DNA from: Deltaproteobacteria bacterium
Lineage (GTDB): Bacteria > Desulfobacterota > Syntrophia > Syntrophales > UBA2210
Direction of reading: 5' to 3'
DNA length: 64,000 bases
NCBI GenBank assembly: GCA_019313905.1
Contig: JAFDAI010000009.1
Span: 1-64,000, forward strand
Part shown: piece by piece, positions 54,477 to 63,698 of the stretch
Layout: every line of letters starts with the position of its first letter
Numbering within the stretch: position 1 is the first letter of the stretch
The notes under the pieces: model-generated
Database searches by the model: none
Told to the model about the DNA's origin: nothing
What the model saw: only the letters and a program-made list of their open reading frames with translations
Translations under genes and position numbers: made by a program

Positions 54477-55244
54477 ATGAGTATTCACCCAACGGCTATT
54501 ATATCGCCCGAAGCGACTGTTGGAGAGAATGTTGAGATAGGGCCTTACAGTGTTATCGGTCCGGATGTACAGATAGGGGAGGATTCTGTTGTGGGTCCGC
54601 ACGCAGTCATAGAAGGTCCCACAAAGATAGGCAGCAACTGCCACATATTCCAGTTTGCAGCCATCGGTGCTCCCCCCCAGGATCTGAAGTTCGAAGGGGA
54701 AAAATGCCCTGTTATTATTGGTGACAATAATACGATAAGGGAGTTTGTCACCATACACAGGGCGACATCTTCCGATATAGGCATGACATTTATCGGGGAC
54801 AATAATCTCCTGATGGCATATTGCCATGTGGCCCATAATTGCAAACTGGGCAATAATATCGTAATGGCAAATGCCGCCAATCTGGCTGGTCATATACATG
54901 TTGAAGATTACGCCATAATAGGCGGCCTGTCAGGTGCCCATCAATTTACACGCATAGGATGCCATGCGATGATTAGCGGCACATCCGCGGTTAACCAGGA
55001 TGTTCCCCCATACGTTATAGTCGCAGGCAACCATGCAAGGCTATACGGTCTTAATATTATCGGTCTGAAAAGGCGGGGGTTTTCGGAGAAAACCTTGGAA
55101 AATCTAAAAAAGGCTTACAGGATAGTCTTCAGATCATCCCTTTTGCTGTCCGAAGCTGCGAAAAAGATAAGAGAGGAAATCAAGGATTCACCTGAGGTGT
55201 GGCAGGACTTAAAAGTTTTTACCGAATCCGATACTGAATCCTGA
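54477..55244 (+). CDS. lpxA: acyl-ACP--UDP-N-acetylglucosamine O-acyltransferase
   Basis: This 255-residue hexapeptide-repeat enzyme carries out the first step of lipid A synthesis. It begins [14 protein letters not shown] and contains the catalytic His in [13 protein letters not shown], plus the C-terminal helical domain ([19 protein letters not shown], quoted in part). It follows lpxD by 50 bases. The fabZ gene that often lies between lpxD and lpxA is absent here. Confidence 0.95.
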   Translation: MSIHPTAIISPEATVGENVEIGPYSVIGPDVQIGEDSVVGPHAVIEGPTKIGSNCHIFQFAAIGAPPQDLKFEGEKCPVIIGDNNTIREFVTIHRATSSDIGMTFIGDNNLLMAYCHVAHNCKLGNNIVMANAANLAGHIHVEDYAIIGGLSGAHQFTRIGCHAMISGTSAVNQDVPPYVIVAGNHARLYGLNIIGLKRRGFSEKTLENLKKAYRIVFRSSLLLSEAAKKIREEIKDSPEVWQDLKVFTESDTES

Positions 55245-55367
55245 TCCCTGACCCCGAGAATTGTTACATTACACTTAATAGTTATTATATGGCGGGAGAT
55301 TTACCCCCCTGCTGTCTTTTATCTTTCATTTTTTATCTCACGCTATGAATAATTTTGTTGAGTTATG

Positions 55368-55475
55368 AGAATTTTCGTTCAAGATCAAGGCATGCGAAGA
55401 AAATAACCTCAGGTATGTAGTTGATATTTCGAGGATTATTTTTTGAGTATAACGCAGAGATTGGGCGAGAAAACC
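55368..55475. repeat. dispersed intergenic repeat, diverged copy of the MITE interior
   Basis: The 247-bp gap between lpxA and lpxB holds about 108 bp that aligns by eye with the interior of the MITE at 36.6 kb: both run AATTTT-GTTCAAG-TCAAGG, then AATAACC/TTTTAACC-CAGG, TTGATATTTCGAG / TTGGATATTCCGAG, and AACGCAGAGATTGG / GACGCAGAAATCGG. I estimate about two-thirds identity. I see no terminal repeats or target duplication at this copy. It lies where lpxI or another lipid A gene often sits. Confidence 0.5.
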
Positions 55476-55491
55476 ATTAATAAACAGAATC

Positions 55492-56670
55492 ATGAACAAT
55501 CCTGGAATTATGCAACCAGAAAACCCTGACATAATGATCGTTGCCGGTGAGGCATCGGGCGACCTGCATGGAGCAAATCTTGTCAGGGCGATGCATAGCA
55601 TCAATCCTGACCTATGCTTCTACGGGGTGGGAGGCGAAAAGATGAAAGAAGCCGGTGTATCTCTGATCGCCCATTCGTCCAAAATGGCCGTTATGGGAAT
55701 TACCGAGGTATTACCCAGGCTGGGCTTTATACTGAAAGTCAAACGCGAGCTTAGAAAATCGCTACGGCAATCCAGGCCGGCGCTCTTGATCCTTATAGAC
55801 TATCCGGGGTTCAACCTGCCTCTGGCTAAATTTGCCAGAGAGAGCGGGATTAAGGTCTTTTACTATATAAGCCCAAAGGTATGGGCATGGAGAAAAAAAA
55901 GGATATACGCTCTGGAGAGATATGTAGACCGTATGGCGCTTATACTTCCATTTGAAGAACAGGTCTATGAGGGGGTAAATCTGGATGTCCGTTTTGTTGG
56001 TAATCCGCTCTTGGATACAGTAAAGAGACAGTACATGCGCGGGGAGGCGATCAGAAAGTTCGGGTTGAAAGAGGGTCTGACAACCATCGCTCTTCTGCCG
56101 GGGAGCAGAAAGGGCGAAGTGATAAGACTCCTGCCTGAAATGCTTGGGATGGCAAAAATCCTGAAGGACAGGATCCCGGCCATTCAGTTTGTTCTACCAC
56201 TTGCAGATACACTTTCGTCCGATTTTGTGCATGGACTGGCTGACCGATACGGGGTTGATTTCAGGATCATAGAGGGGAATGTGTATGATGTCGTTGGGCT
56301 GTCCGATATTGCCGTCGTAGCTTCAGGGACGGCCACACTGGAGACAGCGCTTCTCGGTGCACCGATGATTATCGTCTACAGAGTTTCACCACTGACATAT
56401 CTCATAGGCCGGGCAGTTGTGAATGTTGATAATATCGGACTTGTCAACATAATAGCAGGAAAAACAGTAGTCCCAGAGCTTATACAGGGAGACGCGAATC
56501 CCGAAAAGATGGCGGATGAAGTGTATGATATCCTTACCAATGCGCCCAGGATGGATGAAATGAAAAGGAATCTACTTGATGTGAGCAAAATGCTGGGGAG
56601 CCCGGGGGCATCCGTAAGAACGGCCAGGTTAGCGTACGAACTTGTCACAAGTAGTGGCCAAATATGTTGA
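55492..56670 (+). CDS. lpxB: lipid-A-disaccharide synthase
   Basis: The protein (392 residues or about 386 from an ATG at 55510) joins lipid X and UDP-diacylglucosamine. It has IMIVAGEASGDLHGANLV at the N-terminus, YYISPKVWAWRKKR (about 120) and LPGSRKGEV (about 200), then the GT-B C-terminal part with VVASGTATLETALLG (about 280). Neither start has a strong ribosome site; 55510 is closer to the family start. Its stop overlaps the lpxK start by seven bases. Confidence 0.94.
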   Translation: MNNPGIMQPENPDIMIVAGEASGDLHGANLVRAMHSINPDLCFYGVGGEKMKEAGVSLIAHSSKMAVMGITEVLPRLGFILKVKRELRKSLRQSRPALLILIDYPGFNLPLAKFARESGIKVFYYISPKVWAWRKKRIYALERYVDRMALILPFEEQVYEGVNLDVRFVGNPLLDTVKRQYMRGEAIRKFGLKEGLTTIALLPGSRKGEVIRLLPEMLGMAKILKDRIPAIQFVLPLADTLSSDFVHGLADRYGVDFRIIEGNVYDVVGLSDIAVVASGTATLETALLGAPMIIVYRVSPLTYLIGRAVVNVDNIGLVNIIAGKTVVPELIQGDANPEKMADEVYDILTNAPRMDEMKRNLLDVSKMLGSPGASVRTARLAYELVTSSGQIC

Positions 56671-57752
56671 AACTGAACGATGTTGCTTCCAGAATATTGC
56701 GTGATGACAGGAGATTGTTACGGTTTTCTCCGCTTCTTCTGGCTTCCTTCATGTACCGCGGTGCTATAAGTCTTCGCAATCATTTCTATGATGCAGGCAT
56801 ATTACATGCGCAGAGGATGAAATGCAGGGTTATCAGCGTGGGGAACATAATTGTTGGAGGTACCGGGAAGACCCCTGTGGTAATCATGCTGGCCGGTATG
56901 CTTAAGGAACATGGGTACAGACCGGCTATACTAAGCAGGGGTTATGGAGGCAAAAGGGAGGGACGCACAGGTGTGGTGTCGGACGGTCATGACATACTGA
57001 TGGGAGCGAACGAGGCGGGCGATGAACCTGTACTGATCGCGGATAGCCTGAAAGGTGTTCCCGTCATTATCGGGAAGGAAAGATCCCTTGCCGGAAAACT
57101 GGCTGTTAAACGTTTCGGCACTGATGTGCTTATACTCGATGACGCGTTCCAACACCGCCGCCTGTCAAGAGATATCGATATTGTTCTGTTGGACAGTGAA
57201 AAACCGTTCGGAAACGGTTTTATGCTTCCGAGAGGAGGCCTGCGTGAACCGGAAAAGGGCCTGCAGAGGGCTGATGCGATAATATTCACATCTACGGAGG
57301 GGAATACAGAGCCGGGAACGGACAATATACACGCAACTGAAATCCCTCAGGTTCCAACCTTCAGGGGTTATCGAAAAGCAAGGGGACTCGTTGGAGGCGA
57401 AGTGAAAGATACCCTCCCCCTTGAATATCTCAAAGGAAAAAGGATATGCGCGTTCTCAGGCATAGCCAACCCTGACAGCTTTCGTAGAATATTGGAACCT
57501 CTCTGTGGAGAAATTACTGTTTTTATACCTTTCCCGGATCATCATGTGTACACCGGAAAAGACATCGAACATATCCGGGAGGTCTGTCGCAAGTCCCGCA
57601 CGGAGCTTATACTGACCACGGGAAAAGACGGAATTAAATTGATTGAGTTTCCCGATTTCTTCCGGGATATTTACCGGCTGAGAATGGAAATGGAGATAAT
57701 CCCCTCCAGTCTGAACTTTGAGGAATATATTCTTACACGGTTAGAGACATGA
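56664..57752 (+). CDS. lpxK: tetraacyldisaccharide 4'-kinase
   Basis: This 362-residue kinase adds the 4'-phosphate of lipid A. It has a short N-terminal membrane-associated part, the P-loop VGGTGKTP (about 55-62) after ISVGNIIV, DAFQHRRLSRDIDIVLLD (quoted in part: DDAFQHRRL) and PFPDHHVYT (about 290). It overlaps lpxB by seven bases and the acyltransferase gene by four (ATGA). Confidence 0.93.
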   Translation: MLKLNDVASRILRDDRRLLRFSPLLLASFMYRGAISLRNHFYDAGILHAQRMKCRVISVGNIIVGGTGKTPVVIMLAGMLKEHGYRPAILSRGYGGKREGRTGVVSDGHDILMGANEAGDEPVLIADSLKGVPVIIGKERSLAGKLAVKRFGTDVLILDDAFQHRRLSRDIDIVLLDSEKPFGNGFMLPRGGLREPEKGLQRADAIIFTSTEGNTEPGTDNIHATEIPQVPTFRGYRKARGLVGGEVKDTLPLEYLKGKRICAFSGIANPDSFRRILEPLCGEITVFIPFPDHHVYTGKDIEHIREVCRKSRTELILTTGKDGIKLIEFPDFFRDIYRLRMEMEIIPSSLNFEEYILTRLET

Positions 57753-58630
57753 AGAAAGAAACACGGACAACAAGAATTGTCTTCATAATATTCAGGGCTA
57801 TCCCCCTTAGAATAAGGAGACTCCTGTTCAAAACCCTGATGATCCTGTTTTACCAGTTTTCCGAGAAAAACAGATTGATTGTCCTGTATAATCTCACGCG
57901 TGCATTCCCGGAAAAGGATATGTCCGAAGTGACGGAAATCGCCAGAAATTGTTACAAGAGCCTGGGAATACTTGCCGCTGAGTTTTTCGATATTCTTTCC
58001 ATGACAAGAGAGAATATATCTGACTGGCTGGAATTTGAAGGAATAGAGAACTATCTCAAAGCTCACGAAAAGAATAAAGGGGTTCTTTTCTTTACCGGGC
58101 ATTTCGGAAACTGGGAAATAATGGCGGCAGCCTTTGCTTTCCTCTGCCAGCCGGCGTATATTGTATATCGAGCGCTGGATAATTCCGTCATCGGAAACAT
58201 CGTTGACAGGGCAAGGAGTCATACAGGAAACAAACTCATTTCCAAGGGAGGCGCTGCCAGAAAAATAATCAGGGTTCTTGAAAAGAATAAGGATGTAGGC
58301 ATCCTGATAGATCAGAATGTTTCATGGCGGGAAGGCGTATTCGTGAATTTTTTCGGAAGACCGGCATCAACCACCAAAGGGCTTGCCGCTCTCGCGCTCC
58401 AGACAGGAGCGCCTGTTCTGCCAAGTTTTATATTCAGAATGGAAAACGGGAAATATCGGTTTGTTATTGGGCCGGAAGTCGAGATTTCAAGGACCGGTGA
58501 TTATGACAGGGACATCCTCGAAAACACTCAACGGTTTACGGATATTGTTGAAGACAATGTGAGAAGACATCCCGAACAGTGGTTCTGGCTTCACCAGCGG
58601 TGGAAAACCAAGAAATCTCAGGTCTCATAG
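57749..58630 (+). CDS. lysophospholipid/lipid A acyltransferase (LpxL/HtrB family)
   Basis: This 293-residue inner-membrane enzyme has the H-x4-D/E acyltransferase motif in FTGHFGNWEIMA (about 112-123), the YRALDNSVI segment (about 140) and the IDQNVSWREGVFVNFFGRPA block (quoted in part: IDQNVSWREGVFV), all of the LpxL/LpxM lauroyl- and myristoyltransferase family. It adds a secondary acyl chain to lipid A; which chain is unknown. It is coupled to lpxK through an ATGA overlap. Confidence 0.88.
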   Translation: MKKETRTTRIVFIIFRAIPLRIRRLLFKTLMILFYQFSEKNRLIVLYNLTRAFPEKDMSEVTEIARNCYKSLGILAAEFFDILSMTRENISDWLEFEGIENYLKAHEKNKGVLFFTGHFGNWEIMAAAFAFLCQPAYIVYRALDNSVIGNIVDRARSHTGNKLISKGGAARKIIRVLEKNKDVGILIDQNVSWREGVFVNFFGRPASTTKGLAALALQTGAPVLPSFIFRMENGKYRFVIGPEVEISRTGDYDRDILENTQRFTDIVEDNVRRHPEQWFWLHQRWKTKKSQVS

Positions 58631-58654
58631 GTCTTAGATTTTGAGCAATTTAAT

Positions 58655-59731
58655 ATGCTGAAGGTAAGAAAATCGAAGAAACTCGTCCCTGAAAGGGTCG
58701 ACAATATACTAGTGAGGGGAACCAACTGGATCGGGGATGTCATTATGAGTCTCCCAGCAGTATCGTCTGTCAGACGCACCTTCCCCCACGCAAGGATAAC
58801 CGTACTGGCAAAGCCCTGGGTAGCACAGCTCTACAGGACCTGCCCTGATGTTGACAATGTCATCGTATTTCAGAGTCCCGGTATACATGATGGAATAGGT
58901 GGAAAAATACGGCTTGCCGCACAACTGAGGAAAGAAAAGTTTGATCTGGCTGTTCTTCTTCAAAACGCCATAGAGGCGGCTATTATCGCGTGGCTTGCGC
59001 GAATACCCCTGAGGGCCGGGTATAACTCCGACTGCAGGGGGCTCCTCCTGACCCATTCGGTTAAGAGGACACGGGCGATAAGAAAAATTCACCAGACTGG
59101 CTATTATCTGGAGATGGTCGAGGCGCTGGGATTCGAAACATCAGGAAGAGATATTAATATAGTACCAGGTAATGATTATTCCCCGGCTGCAAAAAAGATT
59201 CTTACCGAATATAACATTAAAGAAGAAGACACCCTGATAGGCATCGCACCGGGGGCCAGCTACGGACCTGCCAAGATATGGTTTCCAGAGAGATTCGCAA
59301 CCGTGGCAGACAGACTCGCGGATGAATTTTCAGCCAGGATTATCCTCTTCGGAAGTGCCGGAGACAGAGAGAAAACAGATATGGTTCAACGACACTCGGA
59401 AAACCCAATGATCAATCTGGCTGGCGAGACAACTCTCAAAGAGGTGATAGGTCTGATAAGCGAGTGCAATCTCTTTATATCAAACGATTCAGGGCTGATG
59501 CATCTTGCCGGAGCTTTGAACATTCCTCTAATTGCCATATTCGGGTCGACGAATCCCACGACAACATCTCCGGCGGGCAGGAAAAGTATTGTCATCTACA
59601 AGAATGTTTCCTGCAGTCCCTGTCTCAAAGAGGTATGTCCGACTGATTTCAGGTGTATGAATCTGATACAAGCGGATGATGTGTATGATGCCGCGAGGAT
59701 ATTGTTAAAAAGCGGCCGTGGATCAAACTGA
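58655..59731 (+). CDS. waaF: ADP-heptose--LPS heptosyltransferase II
   Basis: The 358-residue GT9-family enzyme adds the second heptose to the LPS core. It has NWIGDVIMSLPAV near the N-terminus, PGASYGPAKIWFPERFA (about 195), and the C-terminal donor-binding SNDSGLMHLAGAL with IFGSTNPTTTSP (about 285-308). A 17-residue charged extension precedes the family start; the ribosome site at ATG 58655 is weak. Its end overlaps the beginning of the longest gmhB reading frame. Confidence 0.92.
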   Translation: MLKVRKSKKLVPERVDNILVRGTNWIGDVIMSLPAVSSVRRTFPHARITVLAKPWVAQLYRTCPDVDNVIVFQSPGIHDGIGGKIRLAAQLRKEKFDLAVLLQNAIEAAIIAWLARIPLRAGYNSDCRGLLLTHSVKRTRAIRKIHQTGYYLEMVEALGFETSGRDINIVPGNDYSPAAKKILTEYNIKEEDTLIGIAPGASYGPAKIWFPERFATVADRLADEFSARIILFGSAGDREKTDMVQRHSENPMINLAGETTLKEVIGLISECNLFISNDSGLMHLAGALNIPLIAIFGSTNPTTTSPAGRKSIVIYKNVSCSPCLKEVCPTDFRCMNLIQADDVYDAARILLKSGRGSN

Positions 59732-59750
59732 ATGCCGGGAAAATTTCAGG

Positions 59751-60320
59751 ATGAAAAAGAATAACAGCGCGGTATTTTTAGACAGAGACGGAACAATCAA
59801 TGAAGAGGTTGGCTACCTTGACAGTCTGGAGCAGCTGAGAATATTCCCCGCGGCATTTGATGCCGTGCGGATGATAAATAAAGCGGGAATGAAGGTGGTG
59901 GTGGTCACAAATCAGTCGGGTGTGGCGAGGGGATTTTTCGATGAAGATTTTGTGAACACCGTCCATGCAAGGATAAATGAAATATTTCGGGAAAAGGGTG
60001 CATTTATTGACAGGTTTTACTATTGCCCCCATCATCCGACAGAAGGAATCGGCAAATACCGGATATCATGCAACTGCAGGAAACCAGCTCCGGGAATGAT
60101 TATAAAGGCGTCTGAAGAACTTGACATTGACCTGCCGGGTTCCTATGTGGTGGGCGATATGGCAAAGGATGTAGAACTTGCGAATAATGTCGGGGCCAAA
60201 GGAATACTCGTAAGAACAGGCTATGGGAAAAACGTAAAGGCTTCTGATATAAAGCCAGCCTGTATCGCCCGGGACATCCTCGATGCGGCAGAATGGATAA
60301 TGAGGGACCGGAAAAATTGA
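59751..60320 (+). CDS. gmhB: D-glycero-beta-D-manno-heptose-1,7-bisphosphate 7-phosphatase
   Basis: The protein (189 residues) is a HAD-IIIA phosphatase: catalytic FLDRDGTINEE (nucleophile Asp and DxD-type acid), VTNQSGVARGFF, the zinc-binding loop YYCPHHP...CNCRKP and VVGDMAKDVELA. It removes the 7-phosphate in ADP-heptose synthesis. I use ATG 59751 because it is the usual family start; GTG 59718 in the track adds 11 residues and overlaps waaF. Confidence 0.92.
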   Translation: MKKNNSAVFLDRDGTINEEVGYLDSLEQLRIFPAAFDAVRMINKAGMKVVVVTNQSGVARGFFDEDFVNTVHARINEIFREKGAFIDRFYYCPHHPTEGIGKYRISCNCRKPAPGMIIKASEELDIDLPGSYVVGDMAKDVELANNVGAKGILVRTGYGKNVKASDIKPACIARDILDAAEWIMRDRKN

Positions 60321-61348
60321 ATATCCTTATAGTAAAGCTGAGCGCCATAGGCGATGTGATACATACACTGCCATCGCTCGCGGCGCTTAGAAGACTTTAT
60401 CCTGCCGCCCATATCACATGGGTGATAGAGGAGGATTCTTCAGATATCATAGAGGGACATCCCTGTCTCGACAGGGTTATTATCTCCCGCAGAAAAAGCT
60501 GGCTGAAAAATCTCAAGAAGCTGCACGAGGTGAGGAAAACGATTGATGAGATGGCATCATTTGTCGCTACCCTCAGAGATAGAAGATATGACCTTGTCGT
60601 CGATTTTCACGGTTTGTTAAAGAGTTCCCTTATCGTCTTGCTGAGTGGAGGCAGACGGAAACTTGGATATGACAGCATGCAGGAACTCTCCGGCTTTTTT
60701 CTGGGTGAGAAAATTTATGAGGATATGGGCAAACATGCCGTGGATCGCTATCTGGATCTTCCACGCCACCTTGGAGCGGATATTGAAAAACCTGAGTTTG
60801 CCATCCATATTGGAGAGGAAAATCGAAACAGGGTCGATAACCTCCTGAAAAAGAGCGGAATCAGCGTGGAGGATCCATTCGTTTCAGTGAACCCTGTAGC
60901 GTTCTGGGATACAAAGCTGTGGGAGAATGACAAATTCGCCCGGTTGTGCGACAGGATAACGGAAGAATTGAAGATGAAGATTGTCTTTACGGGTGGACAT
61001 AACCGGAAAACGGTGGAGAACATCCGATCACTTATGAATTCCCCATCCGCAGATCTCGCGGGTAGAACAACTCTCAGAGACTTAGCGTATCTGTACGAAT
61101 TATCGGACCTTATTATCACAACAGACTCAGGGCCTATGCATGTATCGGCGGCTGTGGGCACACCGACAGTGGCCCTCTTCGGGCCCACGGATCCCGCGCG
61201 AACAGGACCATACGGCGAGGGCCATACAGTTATTCGCCGGAACCTGCCATGCAGTCCCTGTTTCTTGAAGAAGTGTGAAACGAAAAAGTGTATGAAGGAA
61301 ATCTCCGTTGAGGATGTATTTCAAGCTGTAAAGAAAGCACGAAATTAA
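60293..61348 (+). CDS. waaC: LPS heptosyltransferase I-type glycosyltransferase
   Basis: The 351-residue GT9 enzyme begins ILIVKLSAIGDVIHTLPSLAAL and ITWVIEE, the WaaC pattern, and ends with TTDSGPMHVSAAVGTPTVALFGPTDPARTGPYG (quoted in part: TDSGPMHVSAA, ALFGPTDP), the ADP-heptose site. It adds the first heptose to Kdo-lipid A. ATG 60293 overlaps gmhB by 28 bases; a TTG at 60317 with a TTGA overlap and GAGGGA upstream is also possible. A paralogue of the upstream waaF. Confidence 0.9.
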   Translation: MDNEGPEKLNILIVKLSAIGDVIHTLPSLAALRRLYPAAHITWVIEEDSSDIIEGHPCLDRVIISRRKSWLKNLKKLHEVRKTIDEMASFVATLRDRRYDLVVDFHGLLKSSLIVLLSGGRRKLGYDSMQELSGFFLGEKIYEDMGKHAVDRYLDLPRHLGADIEKPEFAIHIGEENRNRVDNLLKKSGISVEDPFVSVNPVAFWDTKLWENDKFARLCDRITEELKMKIVFTGGHNRKTVENIRSLMNSPSADLAGRTTLRDLAYLYELSDLIITTDSGPMHVSAAVGTPTVALFGPTDPARTGPYGEGHTVIRRNLPCSPCFLKKCETKKCMKEISVEDVFQAVKKARN

Positions 61349-61365
61349 ATCCTGCTTTTTCTGTT
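61334..61365 (+). terminator. possible terminator after waaC
   Basis: AAAGCA pairs with TGCTTT around a 13-base loop and is followed by TTCTGTTTTTG. The stem is short and starts inside the last codons of waaC, so confidence is low. The following 159-bp gap up to the Trm112 gene shows no gene. Confidence 0.35.
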
Positions 61366-61507
61366 TTTGCAATCTAGTGCCTTCGCGTTTTCGTGATAAC
61401 ATTCTGTTTGATTCCGATTTGTCCGGGTTGGGTTTTTGGGGAAGGATTTTACATAGAGACCGGTGAGTGATATAGAAACCGTGTAACAGGTGAGAAGGGA
61501 ACGGCCG

Positions 61508-61678
61508 ATGGAGATAAAGAGAGAACTGCTGGAGATCCTGGCATGCCCAAAGTGCAAAGGAGATATTCGCTTAAACGAAGACGAAAGTGGCCTTATATGT
61601 GATAAGTGTAAGCTGATGTATGAAATCAGGGGTGGGATCCCTGTCATGCTTATAAGCGAGGCAATTCATATAAACTAA
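61508..61678 (+). CDS. Trm112/YcaR family zinc-ribbon protein
   Basis: This 56-residue protein begins MEIKRELLEILACPKCKGDI and ends LICDKCKLMYEIRGGIPVML, the Trm112-like pattern with two CxxC pairs that bind zinc. In eukaryotes Trm112 activates methyltransferases; the bacterial role is unsettled. It commonly sits next to lpxK or msbA in proteobacterial LPS operons, as here. ATG 61508 with AAGGGA upstream is preferred to the track start at 61490. Confidence 0.88.
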   Translation: MEIKRELLEILACPKCKGDIRLNEDESGLICDKCKLMYEIRGGIPVMLISEAIHIN

Positions 61679-61714
61679 TACCACAACTACTGAATCTTAA
61701 ACCTATATAGTACT

Positions 61715-63442
61715 ATGAACGTATTCAAACGCATCTTAAAACTGTCAAAACCGCATATTCCGAAGTTTCTCCTCGCGATGTTGTGCATGCTTGTTGTGGG
61801 TGCCACTACCTCGGCGCTTGCTTTCCTCGTCAAACCCGCTCTGGATGGGATATTCCTAAATAAGAATGCCTCCATGCTGAAGTGGATACCGATAGTGATC
61901 ATCGCAATATACTTTATCAAGGGTGCATGCAGTTATGGTCAGACCGTCCTGATGAGCTTTATCGGTCAGCGTGTCGTAACAGACCTGAGAAGTGATCTCT
62001 ACAACCATATTCAAGGACAATCCCTCTCTTTTTTCAACAAGAACCCCACCGGGATACTCATGTCACGCATCACAAACGATGTAAACCTCATCCAGGGAGC
62101 GGTTTCAGAGGCCGTAACAAGCCTTTTTAAAGATTCGTTTACGCTGGTCGGCCTTGTTTTTGTGATTTTTTATCGCGACTGGCAGTTGGCCCTTATTGCC
62201 ATGATTGTCTTTCCATTGACGATATATCCCATAGCCAGGTTCGGCAGGAAGATGAGAAAGGTGGCCACAAGCACCCAGGTTACCATGGGAAGCCTTACCA
62301 GTCTCCTTCAGGAGACCATATCAGGAACAAGAATCGTAAAGGCCTTCGGAATGGAAGATTATGAAGGCAGGAGATTCGCGAAAGAGAATGAAAATCTTTT
62401 CCGGTTTTTTATGAAGGCAGTGTCCATACGGGCCATGTCATCTCCATTTATGGAATTTCTGGGCGGTCTCGGGATCGCCGCGATTGTCTTTTATGGGGGA
62501 TACCAAGTGATAAAAGGCACCTCGACGCCCGGCACCTTCTTCTCTTTTCTCACAGCCCTTATTATGCTCTACGAACCGGTAAAGAGACTCACAAACGTCA
62601 ATAATACGATCCAGCAGGGGATATCCGCGGCCGTTCGGGTTTTCGGCATTATGGATATAACGCCGGACATAGAAAACAGGAAGGACTCGGTGGAACTGCC
62701 ACGAATTTCAGACAGGATTGAGATCAGAAATGTCACCTTCAGCTATGATGATGAACCTGTCCTGAAGAACATCGACCTTGATATAAAGTCCGGCGAAGTG
62801 GTGGCTTTTGTCGGAATGAGCGGAGGCGGAAAGACAACCCTTGTCAATCTGATACCAAGATTTTATGACGTGACGGAAGGCGAGATACTGATTGACGGCC
62901 ATGATATCCGGGATGTCACCGTCGAATCACTCCGGGACCAGATAGGAATTGTTACGCAGCAGACGATATTATTTAACGATACCGTCAGAAATAATATTGC
63001 TTATGGTGATATAAAAAAGAGCGATGAAGAGATAATCAATGCGGCAAAATCGGCCAACGCGTATCAGTTTGTCAAGAATCTGCCTAAGGGGTTTGAAACA
63101 ATCATCGGAGAACAGGGGGCAAGGCTCTCCGGCGGTGAGAGACAGAGACTCTCCATAGCCAGGGCGCTTCTCAAAGACGCCCCCATACTCATCCTTGACG
63201 AGGCCACCTCGTCGCTCGATACCGAAGCCGAAATGGAAGTCCAGGGAGCTCTTGAAAATCTCATGAAGGGAAGAACGACCTTTGTTATCGCCCATCGACT
63301 TTCAACAATAAGTCACGCGAATCGGATTATCGTGATAGTTGATGGAAGAATTATCGAAGAAGGAACCCATGACACCCTCCTTGCAGAGAAGGGTGAGTAT
63401 TACAAGCTGTACAATATGCAGTTCAAAGACAATAACGTCTGA
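61715..63442 (+). CDS. msbA: lipid A export ABC transporter MsbA
   Basis: The 575-residue half-transporter flips lipid A-core across the inner membrane. It has six transmembrane helices (residues about 15-320) and an ATPase domain with Walker A GMSGGGKTT (about 368-376), signature LSGGERQRLSIARALL (about 470) and Walker B ILILDEATSSLD followed by the H-loop VIAHRLSTI. Its place after the heptosyltransferase genes supports the assignment over other exporters. Confidence 0.92.
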   Translation: MNVFKRILKLSKPHIPKFLLAMLCMLVVGATTSALAFLVKPALDGIFLNKNASMLKWIPIVIIAIYFIKGACSYGQTVLMSFIGQRVVTDLRSDLYNHIQGQSLSFFNKNPTGILMSRITNDVNLIQGAVSEAVTSLFKDSFTLVGLVFVIFYRDWQLALIAMIVFPLTIYPIARFGRKMRKVATSTQVTMGSLTSLLQETISGTRIVKAFGMEDYEGRRFAKENENLFRFFMKAVSIRAMSSPFMEFLGGLGIAAIVFYGGYQVIKGTSTPGTFFSFLTALIMLYEPVKRLTNVNNTIQQGISAAVRVFGIMDITPDIENRKDSVELPRISDRIEIRNVTFSYDDEPVLKNIDLDIKSGEVVAFVGMSGGGKTTLVNLIPRFYDVTEGEILIDGHDIRDVTVESLRDQIGIVTQQTILFNDTVRNNIAYGDIKKSDEEIINAAKSANAYQFVKNLPKGFETIIGEQGARLSGGERQRLSIARALLKDAPILILDEATSSLDTEAEMEVQGALENLMKGRTTFVIAHRLSTISHANRIIVIVDGRIIEEGTHDTLLAEKGEYYKLYNMQFKDNNV

Positions 63443-63475
63443 TGCCGAATTCAAAAACTTCAAGAACCCAAAACG

Positions 63476-63634
63476 ATGTTTCAGATCTCCAGGGATATTT
63501 TTGGAGCGGACATTCCTGAATTTGATAAATTTCTCGCCCTCAATGAAACATATGTGGACCTGATAGAGCTAACACATGAAAGCGTGATCGAGGAATCCAG
63601 GAATGGAAAACAGATTTTATATAATGTGGGTTGA
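63476..63634 (+). CDS. small ORF, possible fragment of an LPS-core kinase gene
   Basis: This 52-residue ORF (MFQISRDIFGADIPEFDKFL, then a helix and ESVIEESRNGKQILYNVG) is too short for the ORF track. Its end faintly recalls the N-terminus of lipopolysaccharide core kinases (a basic strand with an NGK/DGK turn), which fits the operon, but the match is weak and the chain then stops. No strong ribosome site is seen. It may be a remnant, a real small protein, or chance. Confidence 0.25.
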   Translation: MFQISRDIFGADIPEFDKFLALNETYVDLIELTHESVIEESRNGKQILYNVG

Positions 63635-63698
63635 TATTACTTGGTGAGGAAAAGAAACTGTTTCCCTGCCGCAATGGCATCAAGGAACATTGAGGAAA

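Noticed and set aside
63632-63634. TGA ending the small ORF before the glycosyltransferase as another selenocysteine codon
   Set aside because: Downstream frame is not protein-like and no suitable hairpin is apparent.
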